Below are positions 1 to 7,969 of a DNA stretch of 44,321 bases, in pieces. The notes beneath the pieces were generated by a model that did not search any database, was not told the DNA's origin, and saw nothing but the letters and a program-made list of their open reading frames with translations. How positions within the stretch are numbered: position 1 is the first letter of the stretch; each line of letters opens with the position of its first letter. The stretch is from an uncultured Oleispira sp. (lineage in GTDB: Bacteria > Pseudomonadota > Gammaproteobacteria > Pseudomonadales > Oceanobacteraceae), in NCBI GenBank assembly GCA_913019965.1, contig CAJVZR010000033.1, forward strand, positions 1 through 44,321, in the 5' to 3' direction. Position numbers and translations under genes: made by a program.

Positions 1-260
1 TTGCAGTGGATAACGCCATTGGCCAGGTTGCTAGCCAGCGAGCTGACTTAGGTGCGATTCAAAACCGTATGGAATCTACCGTAAGTAACTTGCAAGTAAC
101 GTCTGAAAACTTGAACGCGGCAAACTCGCGAATTCAAGATGCCGACTTCGCGGCGGAAACCGCGGAACTGCAGCGTACGAACGTGCTACAGCAAGCCGGT
201 ATTTCGGTACTAGCTCAGGCTAACGCAGCAGGCCAGCAGGTTCTATCTCTTCTAGGATAA
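1..260 (+). CDS. fliC: Flagellin, C-terminal fragment (gene cut by window edge)
   Basis: This is the 3' end of a flagellin, the subunit polymerised outside the cell into the filament. The reading frame is open to the left edge (first full codon at base 3), so the GTG at base 6 is internal and the gene begins before the window. About 85 residues are visible. They form the conserved C-terminal D0/D1 helix of flagellins, with the typical ASQRADLGAIQNR stretch, then NLNAANSRIQDADFA, and an end in AGQQVLSLLG. This helix packs in the filament core and is also the part bound by the chaperone FliS, whose gene lies downstream. flaG follows after 85 bases and may be co-transcribed. No promoter can be seen because the 5' end is missing. 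The identity is secure; which flagellin paralogue it is cannot be told. Confidence 0.95.
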   Translation, partial: AVDNAIGQVASQRADLGAIQNRMESTVSNLQVTSENLNAANSRIQDADFAAETAELQRTNVLQQAGISVLAQANAAGQQVLSLLG

Positions 261-274
261 GTCGCAAGACTTAC

Positions 275-305
275 TAAGCTTCTTAATTGCATGATTAGGA
301 AGCTT
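275..305 (+). terminator. Hairpin after fliC, possible attenuator
   Basis: A 13-bp stem with one mismatch (275-287 pairing with 293-305, core TAAGCTTC/GAAGCTTA, short loop around TGCATG) sits 15 bases after the fliC stop. It is followed by AATCTTCT rather than a long T run, so it is at best a partial terminator or an mRNA 3' stabilising stem. It would let flagellin mRNA greatly exceed flaG mRNA. Confidence 0.45.
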
Positions 306-345
306 AATCTTCTAGAGATAAGAATCTTAGCCATTGAGGTGATTT

Positions 346-762
346 ATGAATGATATGAAAGCACATTTAACCGATCGAGTTTCGTTAGTTCAAAAGAACG
401 CAGCTCAGCTTTCATCATCCTCTACTGCTGCTAACGCTTACGGAAAAGAACAAGCTGCAGCAACAGGTAAAATTGAGAGTACTGGTATAGGTGGCAAAGA
501 GTTGCCACAGAATGTAAAGGCGATTGCCGATGTAAGTGAAGAACAAGTGAAAGACGCTGTTTCTAAGCTTAATGAGTATGTGCAATCAACTGAACGTACC
601 CTCGATTTTCAAATGGATGAAGATAGCGGTAAAACGGTAATCAAGGTGTTTGATAAAACATCTTCAGAATTGATTCGTCAAATACCGAACGAATTAGCTT
701 TGGAGTTGGCGCAAAACTTGAATGATGAAGAACCATCGTTATTGTTTAGCGCTCAAGTGTGA
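346..762 (+). CDS. flaG: FlaG family protein
   Basis: A 138-aa FlaG-family protein. Residues 1-60 are low-complexity and poorly conserved. The second half holds the FlaG core: a helix (EEQVKDAVSKLNEYVQSTER), then LDFQMDEDSGKTVIKVFD, and a conserved end with ELIRQIPNELALELAQNL. FlaG proteins are found next to flagellin and fliD in polar-flagellum bacteria and influence filament length; the mechanism is not settled. The start at 346 has a good ribosome-binding site (GAGGTG, 8 bases upstream). It lies between fliC and fliD and is closed by a strong intrinsic terminator whose loop carries the fliD promoter. Family assignment is firm. Confidence 0.92.
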   Translation: MNDMKAHLTDRVSLVQKNAAQLSSSSTAANAYGKEQAAATGKIESTGIGGKELPQNVKAIADVSEEQVKDAVSKLNEYVQSTERTLDFQMDEDSGKTVIKVFDKTSSELIRQIPNELALELAQNLNDEEPSLLFSAQV

Positions 763-802
763 CATTAGGAACTTTTTGTTAGCACTAATTTAAGCACTTA
801 GC

Positions 803-829
803 TAAAAATAACCCCAGACTGGCCGATAA
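803..829 (+). promoter_or_regulatory. Sigma-28 (FliA) promoter of fliD
   Basis: TAAA at 803-806, exactly 15 bases, then GCCGATAA at 822-829. This matches the enterobacterial FliA consensus (TAAA-N15-GCCGATAA) at every defined position. Expected transcription start is near 836, about 50 bases before the fliD ATG. The -10 element lies in the loop of the flaG terminator. fliA itself is at 42191. Confidence 0.88.
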
Positions 830-848
830 GGTTAGTACTGGGGTTTTT
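810..848 (+). terminator. Intrinsic terminator of flaG, overlapping the fliD promoter
   Basis: AACCCCAG (810-817) pairs with CTGGGGTT (838-845), followed by TTTTT from 844 on, with a 20-base loop. It ends the fliC/flaG transcript. A transcript starting at the embedded sigma-28 promoter (start near 836) contains only the right arm, so it cannot form this hairpin and should escape termination. Confidence 0.85.
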
Positions 849-887
849 GCGTTTCAGTATGAATATTTTGTAGAGTGGAGGCAGGCC

Positions 888-3800
888 ATGGCTGCTATTG
901 AATCATTAGGTTTAGGATCAGGGGTTTTAACCAACGATCTTGTTGAGAAGATTGTGGGTGCAGAGCGTGAAGCATCTGACAAGCGTCTTGACCGTGATGA
1001 AGAAATACTGGATGCCCGCATTACTGCTTATGGCGAAATTAAATCACTCGCCTCTACGCTGCAGTCTGCAACCAGTGCATTATCTTTACCCTCTACTGCA
1101 GGCTCAACAACCGCTAGCTCTTCAGATGAAGCCATTCTAACGACAGAAGCGTCAATTCTTGCTGAACCCGGCACTTACAGTGTTGAAGTATTAAATACAG
1201 CGAAAGCCCACAGTGTAGTTACCGATGCTTATAGCAGTATTGATGAAATCATTGGTACCGGCGAAATTCAAATTACCTTTGGTGCGATTACTTATGATGG
1301 GGGTGGTGGCTTTTTAAGTCAGGATGTTGACCCGACTAAGGGTGGGCCTCCAATTACGATTGATGACTCTAATAAAACCTTAAGTGGTATTAGAGAGGCA
1401 ATAAATAATGCCGATATTGGCGCCAAAGCATCGATCATTAATGATGGCTCTGGTTATCGATTAGTAATCAGTTCTGAAGATACTGGCGAGCAAAATGCCA
1501 TGCGCATTATGACCCTAGATGATGGCGGTGCGGTAGCCACCACAGGCCTATCTTCAATTGCTTATAATGAAGTTCAAAATGGCGTGGGCACTATGTCGGA
1601 AACGGCAAAAGGCGAAGACGCATTATTAAAAGCCAATGGTCTTACCATTACGCGCGAAAGTAATAGTATTGACGAGGTCGTGCCAGGGGTTACATTGAAT
1701 TTGCTATCGGCGGACGTCGGTAAACCAATTTCCATTGTCGTCGCTCCGGATACGGCGGGTGTTCAGGAAAAGATTCAAGATTTTGTTACTGCTTATAACG
1801 ATTTCAAAAAATTCTCAGACGAATTAACCTCCTACAATGCGGACACGGATCAAGCGGGTTTGTTACTAGGAGACTCGACTTTACGAGGAATTCAATCTCA
1901 GATTCGCTCTATGATCAGCCAACCTATTGAGGGGTTAACGGGAACTAAATACCGGTCTTTAACAGAGCTTGGTGTAAATACTGATAGAACCAATGATTTT
2001 TTATTGGAATTTGATCCAGCAGTTTTTTCTAAAGCGATGAAGGAAGAGCGTGAATCGATAGTTAGTATTTTAGCCAAAAGTGGTACTGCAGATGATGCGC
2101 AAATACGCTATGTCAATGATTCAATCAATACTCAAGCAGGTACCTATGCTGTTGAAGTGACTCAACTTGCCACTCAAGCAATTTATGAGGGGGGCAGTGT
2201 TGCAGGGTTGGATTTTGTTAGTCCTGTGGTGATCGATGATAGTAATAATAACTTTACGATAAATCTTAACGGTAAAAACGAAGCGATTACATTAACGTCT
2301 GGAAGCTATGCCACGGGTGAAGAGCTCGCGAAACAAATTGGTTTCCAAATTAATAGTAATGAAACCTATAAACAGTTTGCCTACAGTGCCACCGTTGAAT
2401 ATGACGCTGTGGATAAGAATTTTTCTATTACTTCTAATAAATACGGTGAAGATTCTAAAATATCCTTCACCAGTACAGATTCCAATAGCGCCAATACATT
2501 AGGCTTTAATATTACGGGAAAAGGCACCTATGAAGGGGTTGAGCTTACGACCTTAAATAGCGATGCTTTCTTAGGAAAAGGCTCAACAACTCAGCCTGGT
2601 AATCGCTCAATGGCGAGTACAGAAGGTGTTAATTTTGCCCTAAATAATGCGACTTTTTCATTGGATATCGGAGCTGGCCCTGTTGCGGTAACCGTCAATC
2701 TTAATGCGGCTGGAAATGATCTTAACGGCGATAGTATTATTGGAGATCGCAAAGATACGTTACAAGCGATTCAAACTGCGATTGATGCTACGGCATTGAC
2801 GGGGGATGTGTTAGCTGAATTTGATGATAACGGTTATTTACGTTTCACAACCTCTGCTATTGGTAGTGCTCAGCAGATTGAAATTACTGCGGTCGGTGGC
2901 ACGAGTAGTGATTCGGCGATAGGTTTAAGTGATAGCCAAGGAATTCAAACAACCGGTGATGATGCGGGGCTGACATTCGCTTCTGCTACTGAATTCAATA
3001 TGGCTGTAGATGGAGTAGGTACTACGACGAAAGTCAGTGTTCCTGCAGGAACTTATTTATCAGGTGCTGATTTAGCCACCGCGGTTGAAACCGCAATGGA
3101 TACAGCTTTGGCTGCTGATCCTGCGTTTGCCGGCTTAACTAAAGGCGGAGAATCTAGTACAGGTACGCGTGATATCAGTACAAATATCGATTTCTCAACA
3201 ATAAATTCAGGTTTTATGTTGAACGTATCTGGGGTTGAACAAGAAGTTATTGTTAATTCGGATTCTGGAGATAATGTCGTTGATGTACAGGCAGCGCTGG
3301 ATACAGCATTTGGTGCCGGTGTGGTAACGGCAAGTTTAGATGGGTCAGGATTAAAGCTGTCGTCTGTAGCTACTGGGCATAATGAGTATTTAGAAATTAC
3401 AGCGGACGGCCGCGGTGCTAAGTCTGATTCCACCTTAGTGACAACCAATATTACAACCGGTATCGATTTTTCCGGTGTTGGAAATAATTCAACGTTTACT
3501 TTAGCGGTTGATGGTATCGATATTAATGTCGATGTTAATGGTGATGGTACAGCCGGTACGAATGATGCGGCGTCGGCACTCACTGTCATTCAATCTGCGT
3601 TGGATACGGGCTTAGTTGCTAGTGGGCAGTTTGATGCGGGTGATGTGATTGCTAAGTTAGACGGCAGTGGGAACCTATTTTTTGAAACTCTAACAAAAGA
3701 AGGGGTTAGAACAGCCGCAACTTATGGCTCTGGTGCCAGTATAGAAGTTAAAAATATTGCCGGTACAACGGCCGCTAATTTAGGTTTAGTGGCGGATGTG

Positions 3801-4847
3801 CAAACTAACGGCTATGACTCTCTTGGTTTTGATGATACACGTCGTTATGGATATGACTTAGACACAGATGTGAATTACGTATATGACCCAGTGACAGATT
3901 TAGGCTCATTGCAAATTAATGTGGGTGGTAATGCAACCGAGGTATCCTTCACGGATATTGATGCAGCAGCCGTCTCATTTTTTGGTCTACAAGATGCCGC
4001 AATTTATTCCCCTTCAATTGCTCAAGGGCAAAATGTCGAAGGCAAAGTGAATGGTATCGATGCTAAAGGTAATGGCCAGTACTTGTCGGCTCAAGATGGT
4101 AATAAAAAAGCCAGTAACGGTTTTTATATTGCTAATCCAGGGGCTGACTTTACGAGTCCAGTCAATATAGATGCGACCAATAATACTTTTACCATCAAGG
4201 TTGATGGCGTAGAAGCGGTTATCAGCTTGGCTCAGCCCGCAGTATACAATTCGGGTGAATCCTTAGCGGCGGCTTTAGAAGCGGCTATTAACGATGATGC
4301 AACCTATAAAGCTGATGGTATCAGTGTGAAGGTCGAGTATAACGATGATCCAGCTTCTTTTTCTTACCAAAAATTCGGTATAATTTCAGGCTCAAAAGGA
4401 GAGACCTCTACGGTAGAAATGACGGATGTACCAGGAAGTGCGTCTGCTACCTTTGGTTTTATTAACGGTACTGCTGATGGCGAATCAGGGAAAGCGCAAG
4501 AAGGTGATATTGATCCTTCGAGTGGTATTCGTATGAAAATTACCGGTGGGGCTATTGGTGCTCGCGGAGATATTACTTATATCTCGGGTTTTGCTGATCA
4601 GTTAAATGCCAGTTTATTGGCCATGCTAGATTCGAAGGATGGCATTATTTCGAATAAACTGGATGCTTTAGATAACGATAAGGAAAAGTTAGCAGAAAAG
4701 CGTGAATCAATTGATACTCGCATGTCGGCACAGGAAGCCCGTTTAAAGAGCCAGTTCTTATATAATGATGCGATAGTATCTAAACTCAATTCGACCGGTG
4801 ATTTTATTAAGCAGCAGTTTGAAGCGATGAATAATGCTAATAAATAG
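888..4847 (+). CDS. fliD: Flagellar filament cap protein FliD (HAP2), giant form
   Basis: FliD caps the filament tip and guides folding of each exported flagellin. The N-terminus (LGLGSGVLTNDLVEKIVGAE, then a coiled-coil stretch to about residue 60) and the C-terminus (coiled coil from about 1240, ending QQFEAMNNANK) are typical. FliD proteins are usually about 450-680 aa; this one is 1319 aa. The extra length is a string of related modules of the form F-x-[IL]-x-[VL]-x-G ... followed by LxxAIxxAI ... and LDGSGxLxF, near residues 121-200, 450-516, 581-655, 695-742, 772-826, 863-934 and 1090-1162. These look like repeated Flagellin-IN/FliD D2-D3-type domains. Start ATG 888 has AGTGGAGG upstream. 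It is transcribed from the sigma-28 promoter at 803-829 and ends at a bidirectional terminator. No frameshift is seen across the whole length. Confidence 0.93.
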   Translation: MAAIESLGLGSGVLTNDLVEKIVGAEREASDKRLDRDEEILDARITAYGEIKSLASTLQSATSALSLPSTAGSTTASSSDEAILTTEASILAEPGTYSVEVLNTAKAHSVVTDAYSSIDEIIGTGEIQITFGAITYDGGGGFLSQDVDPTKGGPPITIDDSNKTLSGIREAINNADIGAKASIINDGSGYRLVISSEDTGEQNAMRIMTLDDGGAVATTGLSSIAYNEVQNGVGTMSETAKGEDALLKANGLTITRESNSIDEVVPGVTLNLLSADVGKPISIVVAPDTAGVQEKIQDFVTAYNDFKKFSDELTSYNADTDQAGLLLGDSTLRGIQSQIRSMISQPIEGLTGTKYRSLTELGVNTDRTNDFLLEFDPAVFSKAMKEERESIVSILAKSGTADDAQIRYVNDSINTQAGTYAVEVTQLATQAIYEGGSVAGLDFVSPVVIDDSNNNFTINLNGKNEAITLTSGSYATGEELAKQIGFQINSNETYKQFAYSATVEYDAVDKNFSITSNKYGEDSKISFTSTDSNSANTLGFNITGKGTYEGVELTTLNSDAFLGKGSTTQPGNRSMASTEGVNFALNNATFSLDIGAGPVAVTVNLNAAGNDLNGDSIIGDRKDTLQAIQTAIDATALTGDVLAEFDDNGYLRFTTSAIGSAQQIEITAVGGTSSDSAIGLSDSQGIQTTGDDAGLTFASATEFNMAVDGVGTTTKVSVPAGTYLSGADLATAVETAMDTALAADPAFAGLTKGGESSTGTRDISTNIDFSTINSGFMLNVSGVEQEVIVNSDSGDNVVDVQAALDTAFGAGVVTASLDGSGLKLSSVATGHNEYLEITADGRGAKSDSTLVTTNITTGIDFSGVGNNSTFTLAVDGIDINVDVNGDGTAGTNDAASALTVIQSALDTGLVASGQFDAGDVIAKLDGSGNLFFETLTKEGVRTAATYGSGASIEVKNIAGTTAANLGLVADVQTNGYDSLGFDDTRRYGYDLDTDVNYVYDPVTDLGSLQINVGGNATEVSFTDIDAAAVSFFGLQDAAIYSPSIAQGQNVEGKVNGIDAKGNGQYLSAQDGNKKASNGFYIANPGADFTSPVNIDATNNTFTIKVDGVEAVISLAQPAVYNSGESLAAALEAAINDDATYKADGISVKVEYNDDPASFSYQKFGIISGSKGETSTVEMTDVPGSASATFGFINGTADGESGKAQEGDIDPSSGIRMKITGGAIGARGDITYISGFADQLNASLLAMLDSKDGIISNKLDALDNDKEKLAEKRESIDTRMSAQEARLKSQFLYNDAIVSKLNSTGDFIKQQFEAMNNANK

Positions 4848-4872
4848 ATTAATAAAAAACAGTTTCTGAAAT

Positions 4873-4910
4873 AAAAAAAGGCCGTTATCTGATAGATAAC
4901 GGCCTTTTTT
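4873..4910. terminator. Bidirectional terminator between fliD and the antisense methyltransferase
   Basis: A near-perfect hairpin: the A7 run and GGCCGTTATCT (4873-4890) pair with AGATAACGGCC and the T6 run (4894-4910), with a 3-base loop. A-tract on one side and T-tract on the other make it work on both strands. It separates convergent fliD (stop 4847) and the minus-strand gene (stop 4928). Confidence 0.92.
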
Positions 4911-4927
4911 GTAAGCGCATATTGTAA

Positions 4928-7006
4928 TTAAATAAATTCAATATTGGATTGTTTTCGGCAATAGAATTGATACATACCAGCAAATATATCAGGATTATTT
5001 TGCTCAATAATATCCCAGTTTTCTAGAGTATTATTTTTGTCTAACTTGCCTATCTGATTCTCCATAAGTTTACGGGCAGTCATCGTTGGCAGCATACCAA
5101 TGAAGTCCAGTTGATTATCGCTAAGTAAAGACGCTATTTTATTTGGTGTAAATTGATACTCCTGTTCATGAAAGATTAAATCTCGGCAATTACTCATGCT
5201 ATAAAAATCTGGGGAATTTATTATTTCATTCCAATCCCCCGGTATTTGGTTCATTAATAATGCTTGCCGTAATAAACGCTGATCCAGTTCATTTTTGCTA
5301 GTATTGTTGCTCTGTTCAATTAATTGTCTGAAAGCAATAATTTTTTTGCGTGCTTGCTCGCTATACAGAGCAATTTTCATAACCCCTGTTGGCGATAATA
5401 ATTGCTGCAGTGACTGTAATCCTAGTTCTGGGTTCTCCATGTGATGGAGAACACCGGAGCATTCGATGACGTCGAAAAGTGCTGGAAAATTAGAAAATTC
5501 AAGAATATCTGCCTGAATAAACTGAATGTTTGTCACTTCATACTTTATGGCTTGTTGCTGCGCATAAGCAAGGGAGCGTCCGCTTAAATCGATTGCCACG
5601 ACATTTAAATCATTGAAGTAGCTCGCTAAACGAATAGCTTGGCGCCCAGTCCCGCAGCCGGCCACAAGAACATTTAGCTTTTCTTTACCCTGCCAGTGGC
5701 TGAGATTTAACTGAGGGAAGTTTTTTAATAATGCTTGTTGATAGCTACTAGCTGTATTAAATCCAATATCCTTCCACCTTGGGTAGGGATTCTCTTCATA
5801 TTGGTTTTGAACTTTTAATGAAACTTTATTTTTATCGGTTCTCTTTTTAACTTTCCAGTAAGGAATTTTTTTCGCTATAGCCATTTCTTCTTTATTGTTG
5901 CCAATAGCATAAGTAATAATGTCGGCCAAATAACTGTTGTTAACGGATTTTTGAACCTTTATATCGTTGAAAATTGCCGCTAAGGTTGTTTTAGCTAAGT
6001 CTTTATATTGCGCTAGAATAAGAACTGCAGGTGCAATATCATCCAGTTGCCATTCGGTTTCTTCAGTTATTTGATATAAAAGATTTTCAAGCCCTTCAAT
6101 TATATTTTCCTCATCCTTGGTTACGGGCCATACATATTCATTAAGCTGTGCTTGAATTGCCATATCGTGTGCTAATTCAAGATGCAGCGATGGAATGGTC
6201 ATGTTTTGTACAGTATTAAATAATAGTGTTTGTCTTAGACTAATAAATAAACGTTCTAATAATGCGTCGCAAAAGTGAAAGCTTCTAAGGCTTGCAAGTA
6301 ATAAAGGGTCGCTAGCAATTTGATCAAATTCAAGCGGAGTACTGGATTGCGTTATTTGCAATTTATGATGCAATAATGTTGTCGTTAGATTACGTAATAA
6401 AGAGTGGTCTACTTCTTTGAAATCGAGATAGCGTAATACATTCGTTTCAAGTTCTACTGAATAAAAATCTGCATTGATGTGTGACGCTGATTCAAATAAC
6501 TTATTTTTTATGTGTGGATCATTTGATTGAGTTTTAATCAGCTCTTGATACATCTGAAATGCTTCAACGTATTTTCCTTGCTCAAGGTAGGTATAAGCAA
6601 GTGATGAGGCAGAGCGTGTTGCAACTTTAGAGATCTTAAGTGAAGCGGAGAAATGCTGTTCAGCTAAGTCTAAGTTGTTAAGTGCTAACGCAATATGCCC
6701 TGCGCTGTACAAGGCAGTGGGGCTATCGGGTTTGGCATCGAGAGCACGATTAATAACAATTTGCGCCTGATCATGTCGACCACGGAATAATTCAATTCGA
6801 GCTAATAAGTTTAACCCTTTAATACCATTTGGATTAATGCCAAGTGCAAGGGATAGCTTTTGCAATGCTTGTGGCAGCTCGTTTGCTTGGGCATCTTTTA
6901 ATTGGGCCTTAGCAAAGTGCTGCCCAGCTTCTTGAACTAACTGTGCATAAGAGTCCAGATCTAATCGACTGGTCTTCTTTGTATTTGTGGCATGTAAAAG
7001 GTTCAT
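4928..7006 (-). CDS. TPR-repeat SAM-dependent methyltransferase, candidate flagellin/filament modifier
   Basis: A 692-aa two-part protein. Residues about 20-190 are tetratricopeptide repeats (e.g. ALGINPNGIKGLNLLARIEL, ALDAKPDSPTALYSAGHIAL, QGKYVEAFQMYQELI). A helical middle follows. From about residue 400 there is QYEENPYPRW and then a class I methyltransferase fold: motif I VLVAGCGTGRQAI near 445-457, acidic motif II VVAIDLSG, and ECSGVLHHMENP near 520. No signal peptide or membrane segment is seen, so it should be cytoplasmic. It lies alone on the minus strand between fliD and fliS, behind a strong sigma-54 promoter (7045-7060), which places it in the flagellar regulon. By analogy with modification genes near flagellin loci, flagellin, FliD or another flagellar protein is the likely substrate; this is inference. 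It looks more AT-rich than its neighbours (impression only, not computed), perhaps acquired. Confidence 0.8.
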   Translation of the reverse strand: MNLLHATNTKKTSRLDLDSYAQLVQEAGQHFAKAQLKDAQANELPQALQKLSLALGINPNGIKGLNLLARIELFRGRHDQAQIVINRALDAKPDSPTALYSAGHIALALNNLDLAEQHFSASLKISKVATRSASSLAYTYLEQGKYVEAFQMYQELIKTQSNDPHIKNKLFESASHINADFYSVELETNVLRYLDFKEVDHSLLRNLTTTLLHHKLQITQSSTPLEFDQIASDPLLLASLRSFHFCDALLERLFISLRQTLLFNTVQNMTIPSLHLELAHDMAIQAQLNEYVWPVTKDEENIIEGLENLLYQITEETEWQLDDIAPAVLILAQYKDLAKTTLAAIFNDIKVQKSVNNSYLADIITYAIGNNKEEMAIAKKIPYWKVKKRTDKNKVSLKVQNQYEENPYPRWKDIGFNTASSYQQALLKNFPQLNLSHWQGKEKLNVLVAGCGTGRQAIRLASYFNDLNVVAIDLSGRSLAYAQQQAIKYEVTNIQFIQADILEFSNFPALFDVIECSGVLHHMENPELGLQSLQQLLSPTGVMKIALYSEQARKKIIAFRQLIEQSNNTSKNELDQRLLRQALLMNQIPGDWNEIINSPDFYSMSNCRDLIFHEQEYQFTPNKIASLLSDNQLDFIGMLPTMTARKLMENQIGKLDKNNTLENWDIIEQNNPDIFAGMYQFYCRKQSNIEFI

Positions 7007-7044
7007 GGTTTAACACCAAAATTATCTCTAGTTACTGGTGTCTA

Positions 7045-7060
7045 AGCAAGGCCAATGCCA
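7045..7060 (-). promoter_or_regulatory. Sigma-54 promoter of the antisense TPR-methyltransferase
   Basis: On the minus strand the sequence reads TGGCAT-TGGCC-TTGCT, with the invariant GG and GC exactly 12 bases apart. Predicted start is near 7034, giving a ~28-base leader to the ATG at 7006. It is as good a match as the fliE, fliK and fliL promoters in this window. Confidence 0.82.
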
Positions 7061-7181
7061 GAAAAATAAAGCTATATATTTCATAGGGTTAGCATTAATA
7101 AAATGAAATTGAAGCGGTAATTGCCGCTATTAGCGGCAGAGGATGACCGTTGTATTTTTAATTAAGTCGAGAATAAACTAT

Positions 7182-7208
7182 TAAAGAAATCGTTCGGTTG
7201 GCCGTCAT
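7182..7208 (+). promoter_or_regulatory. Possible sigma-28 promoter of fliS
   Basis: TAAA (7182-7185), 15 bases, then GCCGTCAT (7201-7208). Spacing and the GCCG half of the -10 fit FliA promoters; the second half departs from GCCGATAA. It lies 38 bases before fliS, which suits a start near 7215. Confidence 0.45.
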
Positions 7209-7246
7209 TAAGTAATGACAAACAGAATCAATCACGAGGCTGAGCT

Positions 7247-7702
7247 ATGTATAGCAAGGGTGCAAATCAATATCGCCAGGTCGGTATGACATCGGAGGTC
7301 GAAGGGGCTGACCCTCATCGCCTTATTCAAATGCTAATGGAAGGGGCATTAACGCGCATGTCGCAAGCTAAAGGCATGATTGAAGAAAAAAATTATGAAG
7401 GTAAAGCTAAATTACTTGGCCGAGTGATGGAAATTATCGCGACCTTACAATCGAGTTTGGATCATGAAAAAGGTGGTGATATTTCATCCAATCTTGATCG
7501 ATTATATGACTACATGAATCGTCGATTATTAGAAGCCTCGAGTGCTAATGATATTAATATGATTGATGAAGTCATGTCATTACTGCTGGAAGTTAAGGCC
7601 GGCTGGGATGGAATTCGCGACGAGTATTTGGCTGCCAGTGGAAAAAAGCCTAATGAACAGAAAGATGCGAATCAATCTTCTTTAAGTGCCTTCTCTGTAT
7701 AA
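7247..7702 (+). CDS. fliS: Flagellin export chaperone FliS
   Basis: FliS binds the C-terminal helix of unexported flagellin in the cytoplasm, stopping premature polymerisation and delivering it to the export gate (FlhA). The 151-aa protein has the four-helix FliS fold: N-terminal YRQVGMTSEVEGADPHRLIQMLMEGALTRM, then KAKLLGRVMEIIATLQSSLDHEKGGD, and LYDYMNRRLLEASSANDINMIDEVMSLL. The tail after about residue 125 is a little longer than usual. Start ATG 7247 follows an SD-like GAGGCTGAG. It is divergent from the methyltransferase and closed by a hairpin terminator; no fliT-like gene follows before fleQ, unlike in some pseudomonads. Confidence 0.95.
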   Translation: MYSKGANQYRQVGMTSEVEGADPHRLIQMLMEGALTRMSQAKGMIEEKNYEGKAKLLGRVMEIIATLQSSLDHEKGGDISSNLDRLYDYMNRRLLEASSANDINMIDEVMSLLLEVKAGWDGIRDEYLAASGKKPNEQKDANQSSLSAFSV

Positions 7703-7747
7703 AGACTAATCAAAAACGATAAAAAATGGATTTTTTTGTGTTTTTTT

Positions 7748-7781
7748 CTTTAAGCTCTTCAATTAGAGCTTAAAGTTGCTT
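7748..7781 (+). terminator. Hairpin terminator after fliS
   Basis: An 11-bp perfect stem, CTTTAAGCTCT (7748-7758) with AGAGCTTAAAG (7765-7775) and a 6-base loop, 46 bases after the fliS stop. The following TTGCTT is only moderately T-rich, so efficiency is uncertain. Confidence 0.6.
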
Positions 7782-7850
7782 GTCATATCCCGACTGAATC
7801 AGCTATAAAAGTCTTTTAGAAAATCTTCTTATAACAATAAAAATATTAGT

Positions 7851-7888
7851 GTCAGAAGATTGACCTATTAGCAAATAGATACTTTACT
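7851..7888 (+). promoter_or_regulatory. Candidate fleQ promoter with overlapping FleQ-box-like site
   Basis: TTGACC (7860-7865), 17-base spacer, TTTACT (7883-7888) is a plausible sigma-70 promoter about 80 bases before fleQ. GTCAGAAGATTGAC (7851-7864) overlaps the -35 and agrees with the Pseudomonas FleQ box (GTCaNTAAAtTGAC, quoted from memory) at 12 of 14 positions, suggesting autoregulation. Confidence 0.45.
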
Positions 7889-7969
7889 AGTAGTGTTGAA
7901 GTCAAAATGATGGCGTGACTGGCTGGGATGCCGGTATACAAAGAATTCTATATTTAAGGCACATATCTC

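Noticed and set aside
3053..3589. 178-aa open frame on the minus strand inside fliD
   Set aside because: Low-complexity, Ser/Pro/Val-rich translation that mirrors the fliD codon pattern; no SD and fully inside a real gene.
4928..7006. Glycosyltransferase (as often found beside flagellin genes)
   Set aside because: The C-terminal fold has SAM-methyltransferase motifs (GCGTG, ECSGVLHH), and no glycosyltransferase motif was seen after the TPRs.
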